The notes under the pieces are model-generated. The model was not told the origin of the DNA. It saw only the letters and a list, made by a program, of their open reading frames with translations, and ran no database searches. The translations under genes were made by a program, and so were the position numbers. This document shows positions 6,774-15,500 of a DNA stretch of 22,240 nucleotides, piece after piece. This DNA is from Bacteroidales bacterium (GTDB lineage Bacteria > Bacteroidota > Bacteroidia > Bacteroidales > P3), in contig CAAGNU010000073.1 of the NCBI GenBank assembly GCA_900771365.1, positions 1 through 22,240 of the forward strand, given 5' to 3'. Position 1 is the first letter of the stretch, and each line of letters starts with the position of its first letter.

Positions 6774-7598
6774 ATGAAAAAAACAATTTTTCTAATGGGA
6801 ATTGTCATGCTTTTTTGCATGACTGCTTGCAATGATGATCCGTACATCCCCGGTGGTGGCAGCACGGGCAGTAACCCGCCTGCGTATGCGACTTTCTATT
6901 ATCAGGCTGACGGATTAACGGTTAATTTTACCGCGAATGTGCCTTCGGATGTATATTCTTGCGAATGGTCGTTTGGTGACGGAAAGACTGGTTATGGTGA
7001 AAACGTTTCTCACACTTACACCTCTGCGGGAACATACTATGTCAACATGACGGCCACAAATAAGGGCGGCACGAAGACCTATTCTGAATCTATCACTGTC
7101 AAAAAGAAAGAACCGCATTCGGTCTTTATCACAAGCTTGACCCTTAATGAGTTTCCTGCAAAGAATGGTAGTGCTGCTTGGGATTTATGGGACGACCCAG
7201 ATGTCTATTTCAAGATAATGGCGCAGAGCGGAAGCACTTGCTATTTCACAAGCCAGACCAAGTTGAATATTACGAACAACAGCCTTCCTGTCACCTATTC
7301 GGTGAATTACACTTTGAGCAACATCAACAGCACTTATAAGTTCAGTTTCTATGATGAGGATGATTTCGGCGATGATGAGAATATGTTCAACGCTATGTGG
7401 ACACCTGCCACGGAGAATGATGACTACAGCACTTACTACAACTGGGCTAACTATAGCTATGATATAGATTTCTCATTGGCTCTGACGTGGTACACCTCTA
7501 AGGGCGAGGAACTTTACACGAAGTCGGCTGACTTTGTCGGTGGCAAATGTGTCTCTGATGACCCCGAGGTATTGGATGCTCTTGGACTTAATAAATAA
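6774..7598 (+). CDS. PKD-domain lipoprotein with C2-like C-terminal half
   Basis: The 274-aa product starts MKKTIFLMGIV and has a lipobox ending at Cys19 (MTAC), so it should be lipidated and envelope-anchored. Residues about 38-110 are a PKD domain: WSFGDG (65-70), HTYTSAGTY (80-88) and a final strand TYSESITV. Residues about 115-274 contain WDLWDDPDVYFKI and FSFYDEDDFGDDENM, a pattern I associate with C2-like beta-sandwich domains that bind calcium through Asp clusters; this part is an inference. The ATG at 6774 is chosen over upstream starts because it gives the lipoprotein signal. Its stop is 12 bases before the next gene, with AAGGA in the gap, so the pair is one operon. It is likely a surface or periplasmic binding protein; no ligand is evident. 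Confidence 0.8.
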   Translation: MKKTIFLMGIVMLFCMTACNDDPYIPGGGSTGSNPPAYATFYYQADGLTVNFTANVPSDVYSCEWSFGDGKTGYGENVSHTYTSAGTYYVNMTATNKGGTKTYSESITVKKKEPHSVFITSLTLNEFPAKNGSAAWDLWDDPDVYFKIMAQSGSTCYFTSQTKLNITNNSLPVTYSVNYTLSNINSTYKFSFYDEDDFGDDENMFNAMWTPATENDDYSTYYNWANYSYDIDFSLALTWYTSKGEELYTKSADFVGGKCVSDDPEVLDALGLNK

Positions 7599-7610
7599 AA
7601 GGAAGGCAAC

Positions 7611-8141
7611 ATGAAGACAAATCGTGTATTTTTGGTTCTTATGGCTGGTGCTGTGGCTTTGACGATGGCTTCTTGCACCACGGTCACGATGATTGGTGAG
7701 ATGAATATGGTTTCGTCTCGAAACATCAGCACTACGTTCGACTATCAGAAACTGGCGACTTATTCGGGCGGCAGCAAGGCCCGTATCACGCAGTCGAAGG
7801 CTGTCACGTTGAGAGATGCTGTGGATTATGTGGTGAGAGAAGTGCCAGGCGGCGAGTTTTTGATGAATGCCAAGGTCTATATCGTGGATCACGGCAAGGG
7901 TAAGTATAACTTTGCCGTCGAGGGCGATGTGTGGGGTTATCCTACTGAGAAGGGCGACTACAACGGCTTCAAGCTCGGCGACTATGTGATGTGGAACAGC
8001 GGCTTCGGCTATGTCAAGGGCAAGATTGTTGCCATCAAGGATTCCGAGACTTGCATTGTCCAAAGCGAGAAGAACGGCACAAAGCGCACTGTCAAATTCG
8101 ACACTCTTATGCGTGCAGAGAACGACAAGCCCGCAGAGTAG
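7611..8141 (+). CDS. Small lipoprotein of unknown function
   Basis: The 176-aa protein has a lipoprotein signal with Cys22 (LTMASC). The mature part has distinctive stretches: MIGEMNMVSSRNIS, ITQSKAVTLRDAVDYVVREV, PGGEFLMNAKVYIVD and FAVEGDVWGYP, followed by a short domain around LGDYVMWNSGFGYVKGKIVAIKDSETCIV that reads like a small beta-barrel (SH3-like) module. The GGEFLMN segment looks conserved-family-like, but I cannot name the family. Its start is 12 bases after the PKD lipoprotein stop, and a terminator follows 56 bases after its own stop, so the two form a two-gene operon behind the long leader. The partner lipoproteins may work together at the envelope. Confidence 0.8.
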   Translation: MKTNRVFLVLMAGAVALTMASCTTVTMIGEMNMVSSRNISTTFDYQKLATYSGGSKARITQSKAVTLRDAVDYVVREVPGGEFLMNAKVYIVDHGKGKYNFAVEGDVWGYPTEKGDYNGFKLGDYVMWNSGFGYVKGKIVAIKDSETCIVQSEKNGTKRTVKFDTLMRAENDKPAE

Positions 8142-8197
8142 GTTTTAGCACAGAGGAAATACTTTTGTACACCTCTTCTAAGGAGACTTTTTAGGGG

Positions 8198-8240
8198 AAG
8201 GGCAGATGGCTGTGGAGGCTGTCTGTCCTTTTCTTTTTCT
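8198..8240 (+). terminator. Intrinsic terminator of the lipoprotein operon
   Basis: AAGGGCAGAT (8198-8207) pairs with GTCTGTCCTT (8221-8230) over ten positions including two G-U pairs, followed by TTCTTTTTC. It separates the lipoprotein pair from purA. Confidence 0.75.
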
Positions 8241-8362
8241 CAATGGGGAAGGTGCAGAGAATGTGCTGTGAGATAGCGCGTTCCCGCGAGTTGTCAGGGA
8301 TTGGGAGTGGCACATTTTGGGGATTGGAGAAACATTTTTTCTTTTATGTCAAAAAAGTTTCG

Positions 8363-8370
8363 TATCTTTG
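8363..8370 (+). promoter_or_regulatory. Bacteroidetes -7 box for purA
   Basis: TATCTTTG followed by GCA lies 43 bases before the purA ATG. No clear TTTG is found at the expected -33 distance; the region there is T-rich. Start of transcription near 8377. Confidence 0.75.
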
Positions 8371-8413
8371 CAGTTGTTTTTGTTGAATAATTATTCATTT
8401 AATATATCAGATA

Positions 8414-9706
8414 ATGAGTAAAGTAGATGTATTGTTGGGCCTCCAATGGGGCGACGAAGGCAAGGGCAAGATTGTGGATGTCCTTACTCCGGAGTATGAT
8501 GTTATCGCACGTTTTCAGGGCGGTCCCAATGCAGGTCATACCCTCGAATTTAACGGCATCAAGCATGTCCTCCATATCATTCCCTCGGGCATTTTCCACG
8601 AGAGCAAGTTGAACGTGATCGGCAACGGCGTTCTAATCGAACCCCATATCTTCGAGCAGGAGGTTGCCGCACTGCGCGAGAAGAACGTGGATGCCACAAA
8701 GAACCTCTATATCTCGAAGAAGGCGCACCTTATCCTGCCTTCTCACCGTATGCTCGACGCCGCCAACGAGCAGGCCAAGGGCAACAGCAAGATCGGCTCG
8801 ACGCTGAAGGGCATAGGCCCCGCCTATACCGACAAGATTGCTCGTTCGGGCATCCGCGTGGGCGACATCATGGAGTTCGACTTCCGCGAGAAGTATGAGC
8901 TGCTGAAGTGCCAGCACCTCCAGATGGCACATACGCTGAAGTTCGATGTGCTGGATTTCCGCATCGACGGCATGACGCTTGAGGAGTACGAGAAGGTTTG
9001 GCTCGATTCGCTTGAGACTTTGAAGAAGTTCCAGCTTATTAATAGTGAATATTTCATTAATAAGTGCCTTGACGAGGGCAAGAAGGTCTTGGCCGAGGGT
9101 GCACAGGGCTCGATGCTCGATATCGATTTCGGCTCCTATCCATTCGTCACCTCTTCGAGCACTATCACAGCTGGTGTCTGCTCCGGCTTAGGCGTGGCTC
9201 CCTCGCGCATCGGACGTGTGATGGGCATCAGCAAGGCCTATTGCACCCGCGTGGGCGCAGGTCCTTTCCCCACGGAGCTCTTCGATGAGACGGGCCGCCT
9301 GCTTTGCGAGATTGGCCACGAATATGGCGCCACCACGGGGCGTTCCCGTCGTTGTGGTTGGATCGATATCCCCGCCCTGCGCTACGCCTGTATGCTCAAC
9401 GGCGTGACGGATCTTTTTGTCACCAAGCCCGACGTGATGAATGATTTCGACGAGGTGAAGATGTGTACCAGCTATGAGATTGACGGCAAGGAGACAGATG
9501 AGATACCCTTCGAGTTCAACGCTGTGGAGATTACGCCTAAGTTCACCTCCTATCCAGGCTGGAAGCAGGACCTCGCCGGCATCAGCGAGTACGAGAAGCT
9601 GCCGCAGAACTTGCGCGACTACATCGTTGCTCTGGAACAGGCAACGGGCGTCCGCGTCATGGCCGTCTCAATCAGTCCAGACCGTAAGGATGTGCTGTTC
9701 AAGTAA
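8414..9706 (+). CDS. purA: Adenylosuccinate synthetase
   Basis: PurA joins IMP and aspartate with GTP to give adenylosuccinate, the first committed step to AMP, in the cytosol. The 430-aa length is standard. Visible motifs: GTP-binding loop QWGDEGKGK (11-19) with Asp14, His42 in GPNAGHT, GIGPAYTDKIARSGIRVGD, the switch-like GAQGSMLDIDFGSYPFVTSS, VGAGPFPTEL, TGRSRRCGWID (IMP and aspartate contacts) and TKPDVM near the base-binding pocket. All key residues appear intact. It has its own promoter, is preceded by a terminator, and is followed by a T-rich gap without a clear hairpin, so it is likely monocistronic or read through into the next gene. Confidence 0.97.
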   Translation: MSKVDVLLGLQWGDEGKGKIVDVLTPEYDVIARFQGGPNAGHTLEFNGIKHVLHIIPSGIFHESKLNVIGNGVLIEPHIFEQEVAALREKNVDATKNLYISKKAHLILPSHRMLDAANEQAKGNSKIGSTLKGIGPAYTDKIARSGIRVGDIMEFDFREKYELLKCQHLQMAHTLKFDVLDFRIDGMTLEEYEKVWLDSLETLKKFQLINSEYFINKCLDEGKKVLAEGAQGSMLDIDFGSYPFVTSSSTITAGVCSGLGVAPSRIGRVMGISKAYCTRVGAGPFPTELFDETGRLLCEIGHEYGATTGRSRRCGWIDIPALRYACMLNGVTDLFVTKPDVMNDFDEVKMCTSYEIDGKETDEIPFEFNAVEITPKFTSYPGWKQDLAGISEYEKLPQNLRDYIVALEQATGVRVMAVSISPDRKDVLFK

Positions 9707-9804
9707 GGGAATAACAAAGTTTAACATATAGTAGCAATTTTTTTTTACCCGCGCACAATATTTTTTATCAAGGCTCGTTTCTTACAGCAAAAATGTATTG
9801 GAAA

Positions 9805-10863
9805 ATGAAAAAAGTAGTTCTTTTTCTCCTTCTTGCCCTGCCGTTGCTGACGGTGGCGCAGACCAAGATTAAAGAGACTCAGGTCCCCAAGTCGGTCTTG
9901 ATTTCTCTCGACAAGAAATATGACTCCTACAAGGTGAAGACCTGGTACCGTTCTCCTGGACAGTATATCGCCGAGTTTGTGTATGATGGTCAGAACGGCC
10001 GCGCCTATTTCACCCATAATGGCGACTGGCAGTACAGTTCTTTCCCCACCCGCACGGAGGATTGCCCCACGGCGATGAACCGCTATTTCGTAGATAACTA
10101 TCCCGGCTACCGCATCAAGAGCATCGACTATGTCGAGGAGATGAGCGGCGACATCTATTATCGCATGATGATTGTCAAGACGGGTGTGGGCTACAGCGAC
10201 AATGAGCTCATCTTCGACCCCCGCGGACGCCTCCAGAAGAGCAACGCTCCCGACCCCGATGCCGTGAAGCGTGAGTTCTACACGTTGAATAACCCTGATG
10301 ATGATGAAGTTGCCGACGAGCATCTCCGCAACCTCAAGAGCAACAAGGGCGGCAAGCGCCCCGACCCTGTTGAGGATCTTCCCGAGGTGGCCTCTATCGA
10401 CACCACGGCTGAGATTATCGCCAGCTTTAACAAAATCTGCCCGCCCTCTAAGGTTACCGCAGGCCCCGAATGGGTCAATCGCGTGAACGGCCAGGTGGTT
10501 GCCTACTATATCAACCGTCAGGGCGTGGAAATGGAAGAGGTCTATGATGTGGCCACTGAGAAGCACGTGGCAAACGGCAAAGTCCTCGATAAGAACCATT
10601 ATACCGCTGCTATCGTGAAGTATCTCGCTGAGAAGTTTAAAGGCGAGCAGTATAAGATTGAACGCATGATTGTCTACACCTTCGACTCCAAATGGCGTGT
10701 TGATGGTAAGAAGCCTAAGCCCTATACGTATGTGGTGGTCAGCCAGAAGGTTAAGGGACTCGGCAACAGACTGAAATATACCCGAATGGAGTTTGACGCC
10801 TCGGGTGCTTTCACCAACTTGCTGGCTCAGCCCTTGGACAAGAACGACATTCAGCAGCAGTAG
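9805..10863 (+). CDS. Secreted PepSY-like protein
   Basis: The 352-aa product starts MKKVVLFLLLALPLLTVAQ, a clear signal peptide cut after residue 19. Another in-frame ATG lies four codons upstream (9793); the later one gives the more typical signal start. Residues about 25-125 match the PepSY-like (DUF2874-type) pattern of Bacteroidetes: VPKSVLISLDKKY, VKTWYRSPGQYIAEFVYDG, YFTHNGDWQYSSF, and a second half-repeat from PTAMNRYFVDNYPGYRIKSID. The remainder is charged and unassigned, with a Pro/Asp/Lys-rich bridge near 165-190. These proteins are periplasmic or exported; their role is unclear. A tRNA gene starts only 8 bases after the stop. Confidence 0.8.
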   Translation: MKKVVLFLLLALPLLTVAQTKIKETQVPKSVLISLDKKYDSYKVKTWYRSPGQYIAEFVYDGQNGRAYFTHNGDWQYSSFPTRTEDCPTAMNRYFVDNYPGYRIKSIDYVEEMSGDIYYRMMIVKTGVGYSDNELIFDPRGRLQKSNAPDPDAVKREFYTLNNPDDDEVADEHLRNLKSNKGGKRPDPVEDLPEVASIDTTAEIIASFNKICPPSKVTAGPEWVNRVNGQVVAYYINRQGVEMEEVYDVATEKHVANGKVLDKNHYTAAIVKYLAEKFKGEQYKIERMIVYTFDSKWRVDGKKPKPYTYVVVSQKVKGLGNRLKYTRMEFDASGAFTNLLAQPLDKNDIQQQ

Positions 10864-10871
10864 TTCTTGAT

Positions 10872-10953
10872 GCGGATATGGCGTAATTGGTAGCCGCGCT
10901 AGACTTAGGATCTAGTGGCGAAAGCCGTAACGGTTCGAGTCCGTTTATCCGCA
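10872..10953 (+). tRNA. tRNA-Leu (anticodon TAG)
   Basis: Acceptor GCGGATA (10872-10878) pairs with TATCCGC (10946-10952), discriminator A at 10953. The anticodon stem CTAGA/TCTAG encloses loop CTTAGGA with anticodon TAG. A long variable arm (GGC-GAAA-GCC) identifies a class II tRNA, and the T arm is AACGG-TTCGAGT-CCGTT. CCA is not encoded. There is no promoter between the upstream gene's stop and the tRNA, so it is probably cut from the same transcript. Confidence 0.96.
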
Positions 10954-10961
10954 CACCCTGC

Positions 10962-11002
10962 GAATAGTGAACTGTGAATTGATAAGTCACAATTCACTAT
11001 TC
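10962..11002 (+). repeat. Long inverted repeat after tRNA-Leu
   Basis: GAATAGTGAA (10962-10971) and TTCACTATTC (10993-11002) are perfect complements. After one C-A mismatch the stem continues as TGTGA/TCACA, giving a 15-bp stem with a nine-base loop. No T-run follows, so it may be a processing signal or weak terminator rather than a classical one. Its left arm contains GTGAACTGTGAAT, also found at 4713-4725 between murB and the next gene; a shorter related word ends the last gene of the window near 22028. Confidence 0.75.
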
Positions 11003-11048
11003 TCATATATCGGGGTATTGTTTGTTCACCATTCGCTAACATTATATT

Positions 11049-11993
11049 ATGGATAAAGGTTCGCAATATGCCTTGCTGTTGAGACAGGTGGTCGAAGTTA
11101 TGGGGGACGAGTTGGAGCTCGTGCCGAGGATGGCTAATGCGGCGGCCTTGCTGCATGAGGCCTTCCATTTTTGGTGGACGGGATTCTACACCGTTGATGG
11201 CGACACTATGGTGCTTGGTCCTTTCCAAGGTCCTGTGGCTTGTATGCGTATCGGCTATGGAAAGGGCGTCTGCGGCACGGCATGGAAGAAGAATCGTACT
11301 ATCGTGGTGCCTGATGTGGAGCAGTTCCCCGGCCATATCGCCTGTAGCAACGCTTCGCGTAGCGAGATTGTCGTGCCTATGTACTCTTGTGGGGAGGTGG
11401 TTGCCGTGATGGATATCGACAGCGAGCGAGTGAACAACTTTGATGATGTCGACCGCTTTTGGCTGGAACGTATCGCAGCCGCCGTGATGGGCGAGGCTCG
11501 TGAGATATACCTTGCTGCGGGCTGCTTCTGGGGTGCGCAGCATTTCTTCAAGCAGATTCCGGGCGTCACGTATACCCTGGCGGGCTTTGTGAACGGCAAC
11601 ACCGAGGAGCCGACTTACGAGGAGGTCTATACCGACACGACGGGTTTCGCTGAGGCTGTCCGCGTTGTTTACGAGCCTTGGACTTTGCCTTTACAGCGAC
11701 TGTTAGAGCTCTTTTTCCTTGCAATAGACCCCACGTCGCTCAACAAGCAGGGCGAGGACGAAGGCACACGCTACAGGACGGGCATCTATTTCACCAATGA
11801 GGTCGACCAGGCTATTGCCGCCGAGGTGCTTGAAAGGGAGTCGAAAAAATACGGGCAGCCTCTCTGCGTGGAGCTGGAGCCGATGATCAACTTCTATCAT
11901 GCCGAAGCATTTCATCAGGACTATCTCGACAAGCATCCCCAAGGCTATTGCCATCTGCCTTTGGAACTTTTCGAGGTGGCTAAGAAAGGATAA
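11049..11993 (+). CDS. Fused free-Met-R-sulfoxide reductase and MsrA
   Basis: The 314-aa protein has two complete enzymes in one frame. Residues about 1-150 are a GAF-type fRMsr, which reduces free methionine-R-sulfoxide: LGPFQGPVAC (Cys65), GKGVCG (Cys75), VPDVEQFPGHIAC (Cys99) and SEIVVPM; all three family cysteines are present. Residues about 152-314 are MsrA, which reduces methionine-S-sulfoxide, free or in proteins: GCFWG (158-162, nucleophile Cys159), GFAEAVRV, EPMINFYHAEAFHQDYL and GYCHL with Cys301. The usual MsrA GHAE motif reads GFAE here. There is almost no linker. No signal peptide, so cytosolic. The next gene follows after 12 bases. MsrB, which usually partners MsrA in Bacteroidetes, is absent from the window. 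Confidence 0.93.
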   Translation: MDKGSQYALLLRQVVEVMGDELELVPRMANAAALLHEAFHFWWTGFYTVDGDTMVLGPFQGPVACMRIGYGKGVCGTAWKKNRTIVVPDVEQFPGHIACSNASRSEIVVPMYSCGEVVAVMDIDSERVNNFDDVDRFWLERIAAAVMGEAREIYLAAGCFWGAQHFFKQIPGVTYTLAGFVNGNTEEPTYEEVYTDTTGFAEAVRVVYEPWTLPLQRLLELFFLAIDPTSLNKQGEDEGTRYRTGIYFTNEVDQAIAAEVLERESKKYGQPLCVELEPMINFYHAEAFHQDYLDKHPQGYCHLPLELFEVAKKG

Positions 11994-12005
11994 ATATAAG
12001 ATATT

Positions 12006-12491
12006 ATGACATATACTTTTACGCTGAATAAGAACCTTTCCAAAGAGAACTATTGGATTGTTACCACAAAGCAGGCCAAAGGACTTGAGGTGCATTTTGA
12101 GAACAACGCGTTCAACGATACCAAGCGTATTTTCTTCACGGGCGACAATACCTATCCCAAGGACCAGGTCGAGGTTATCATGCGGCAGATGGTGGAGTGG
12201 CTTGTGGCTAACTACTTCGACATTCTTACTCCGGAAGAGGTTGACTTTAAACAGCTCCCCATCTCGCGGCAGTTTGAACTGGCCATGGCTGATGCCGACA
12301 CTTTTACGGGCAAGGTTGCCGTGGAAGTGGGCTGCAAGCTCTCTCGCATCAAACACATTGTCGAAGGCCGTTACGAGACTATCAACTTGGCCATGTTCCT
12401 TGATGCTGTCGACAAGCTCGGCTACGGCGTGGTTCTGTACAAGAAGGACGAGGACGATTTCTCTACCTCGTCTCAGGACGCGGAGGAATAG
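12006..12491 (+). CDS. Small protein with HTH-like C-terminal half
   Basis: The 161-aa cytosolic protein has an N-terminal region of mixed strands (residues 1-75; YTFTLNKNLSKENYWIVTT) with no family I can name. Residues about 85-145 (FELAMADADTFTGKVAVEVGCKLSRIKHIVEGRYETINLA followed by FLDAVDKLGYGVVLY) follow the spacing of a degenerate Xre/Cro-type helix-turn-helix, with the IVEGRYE and LGYG landmarks of that fold. DNA binding is therefore plausible but not shown. It starts 12 bases after the Msr fusion and ends 54 bases before the protease gene, so it may be co-transcribed with either. Confidence 0.72.
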   Translation: MTYTFTLNKNLSKENYWIVTTKQAKGLEVHFENNAFNDTKRIFFTGDNTYPKDQVEVIMRQMVEWLVANYFDILTPEEVDFKQLPISRQFELAMADADTFTGKVAVEVGCKLSRIKHIVEGRYETINLAMFLDAVDKLGYGVVLYKKDEDDFSTSSQDAEE

Positions 12492-12545
12492 CGAAGCTTC
12501 GGCAAAGGTTAGATGTGTTGGCGAGGGGTGATATGTGTGCTTTGA

Positions 12546-15500
12546 ATGTTTCTTATAAGATATAATAGGGTGAAAAAGGTCGTTTGGATGCTTGGCTTGC
12601 TGTGTGCGACATGTTGCTGTGCATGGGGGCAGACCGTCCGCGTGGAACGTGACGACTGGCATGGCTTGCAGGTCAGTTTTGAGACAGGTCAGGTGCAGTA
12701 TGGCAGTGTGATTTTAGGAAGGGAGAAGTTCATGACGCTCCAAGTAGAAGGCTTGGTGGCATCAGGCAGGGTGGGGGCTCCTAATTTGCCGACTTTCTCG
12801 CAACTGATAGAAGTCCCGATATGTGACGGCTATCGCGTGGAGGTGTATGATGCTGTATATGATACGGTCAGTATTTCATCGAATGAATGTTTGGTGGCTC
12901 CTGTGCAGCCTTCTCGCAGTAAGTCGGACTCTTCTGAGTCACCCCTTGTGCTGGATGAAAAATGGTATGTTTCGGATGCTTTTATGGGGGAGGAATTGGT
13001 GATGGTGGAGGCTGTCGGCACGGCACGCGACCGCGACCTTGCCCGCCTTCAGATTTCTCCGATACGCTACAACCCCGTGCAAGGAAAACTGATTATTTGC
13101 CGACAGGCTTCGATTGCGATAAGCTATCTGGGCGCAGACAGCACGAAGACGATGAAGCGTTTCTTGCGCTATCATTCGCCAGCATACGCCTTGGACTATA
13201 CGTTGCTTAACAATCTGTACCCCAAAGAGGTTCGGACGAACGCACCTGTGCGATATCTGATTGTGGCGCATAGCTCGTTTCGAGATGAGTTGGACGACTT
13301 CGTCTCGTGGAAGCGCCGCAAGGGCTTTATCACCGACATTGTTTATACTGACGACTCCGATGTGGGCTCTTTTCCCAGCTCTATCGCGGCATATATCAGC
13401 CGCCAGTATGCGGAGGCCACTGATGAGTGTCCCGCGCCCACGTTTGTGCTGTTGGTGGGCGACCATGAGCAGATTCCTGCTTTTGACGGGGATGCGACAT
13501 GTGGCGACCATGTGAGCGACCTCTATTATATGACGTGCACGCCGGGCGACATCATCCCCGATTGCCTTTATGGGCGTTTCTCTGCCCAGACCGTGGCGCA
13601 GCTTCGTCCCCAGGTGGATAAGACACTGATGTACGAGCAGTATGCTTTTGCCGACCCTTCTTTTTTGGACCATGCTGTATTGGTGGCGGGCGTGGATGGC
13701 GGCAATGTGGGCGATTACGCCTACACGTATGCCGATCCTGCCATGGATTATGTTGTATCGCATTATATTAACGGAACAGGAGGCTTCTCGCTCGTAAACT
13801 ATTTTAAGAACGACACCTCTATAGTCCCCACGGCAACGAACGTTGTTGTGGGCAAGAGCTCCTCGTCGATCTCCGCCACGGTGCGTGACTGCTATAACGC
13901 AGGCGCGGGCTGGATTAACTATTCCGCCCATGGGGGTGCCACCTCATGGAGCAATCCGTCCCTCAACACCTCTCAGGTGTCGGCCATGACCAACACGCAG
14001 AAGTTCGGAATCATGATAGGCAACTGCTGTCTGACCAATAAGTTCGAGACGAGCGTCTGCCTTGGCGAGGCACTTCTCCGCAAGGACAATTATTGCGGGG
14101 CTGTTGGCTATATAGGCGGCAGCAACAGCACCTATTGGAGCGAGGACTTTTACTGGGGCGTAGGCCTTCGCAGTGCTATTGGGCCCATGATGTCCTTGGC
14201 CTACGACGGCACCCGGCTTGGCGTGTATGACCGCCTTCGCCACACGCACGGAGAGCCTCATAGTCAGCATATCGCCACGCAGGGTGCCATGCTTTTGGCA
14301 GGCAATATGACGGTCGAGGCCTCTACTTCGTCGCTCAAGCGCTATTATTGGGAGGTCTACCACCTGATGGGCGACCCCTCTTTGATGCCTTATCTCACGC
14401 AGGCCGACACGATGTCGGTAGTTATGGCCGGCAGTTGGTCTGTGGGGGTGGAGCCTTTATTGGTGCAGACTGTCCCGTTTGCCTACGTCGCCTTGACCGA
14501 CACGGCAGAACACGGCTTGGTGGCAGCCTCCTATGCTGATGCTGCAGGCCTTGCTCAGCTCTCGTTGCCGCTCACTTTGAGCGTGGGAGGCTACGAGGTG
14601 GCTATCTCGGCACAGCAGTATCGCACACGCTTCCTGCCTTTGCAGGTCATTCCGCCTGAAGGGCCGTATGTGTTGGCTGAGGTCTCTCAGACCGACACCC
14701 TCAGATGTGGCGACACCGTGCGGCTCTCGGTCAGCATGATGAACATAGGCACTTCCACGGCGACCCATGTTGTGGCGCATTTCCGCAGCGAAAACCCATT
14801 CGTCTCTGTGGTGGGAGAGGATTTGCACATCGACACAATCTTCGTGGACGATACTCTGCAAGTTGAAGACCTGACGGTCTATGTCGCCCCAGGTATTGCC
14901 GACATGGCCAAGGTTGAGATAGTGGCCGAAGTGACGTTCGACAGCGTTCATACTCCCGTAGAAAAGACCTCATCAGTCTGCTGCTATGCCCCGTGGCTTG
15001 CCGTGCAGTACTACAACCCGCCCGAGTACATCCTCCCCGGACATCGCTATCCGATTAGGCTGCTGGTGATGAACGTAGGCCATGCCCCCATGCAGTCCAA
15101 CCAAATGACCATGTGCCCCGATATCGACTGGCTGGCCACGGCCACCTCGAACGATACCTTTGCTCTTCCTATAGCTGTGAACAGTGGCATGATACGCCAG
15201 TATGAGCTCGCCATCGATAGCGCCATGCCCTATGATGTGGTGCTCCCTGTTCGACTCTGTTTCGCCACCCCCGTGGCTGTTGATAACGGCACCCTCATGC
15301 TTCCTGTGGGCGCTCCCTCGGCCGAGACCTTCGAGAATGACCTCTACCACCTCGGAAGCTGGGTGCAGGACACCCTCCCGTGGGAGATTACCAACACGGA
15401 GGCTGCCGAGGGCTCCTGTTCGGCCCGCTCAGCCTCTGGCATGACCCACAACCAGACCTCCGCGATGTCTATAACGTTTACTTGCCCGAACGATGATAGC

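Noticed and set aside
9745..10599. 284-codon minus-strand ORF
   Set aside because: It is antisense to the PepSY-like gene, whose signal peptide and domain pattern are convincing.
12939..13931. 330-codon minus-strand ORF opposite the C25 protease
   Set aside because: It is a mirror frame of a clearly coding GC-rich gene and has no promoter or domain.
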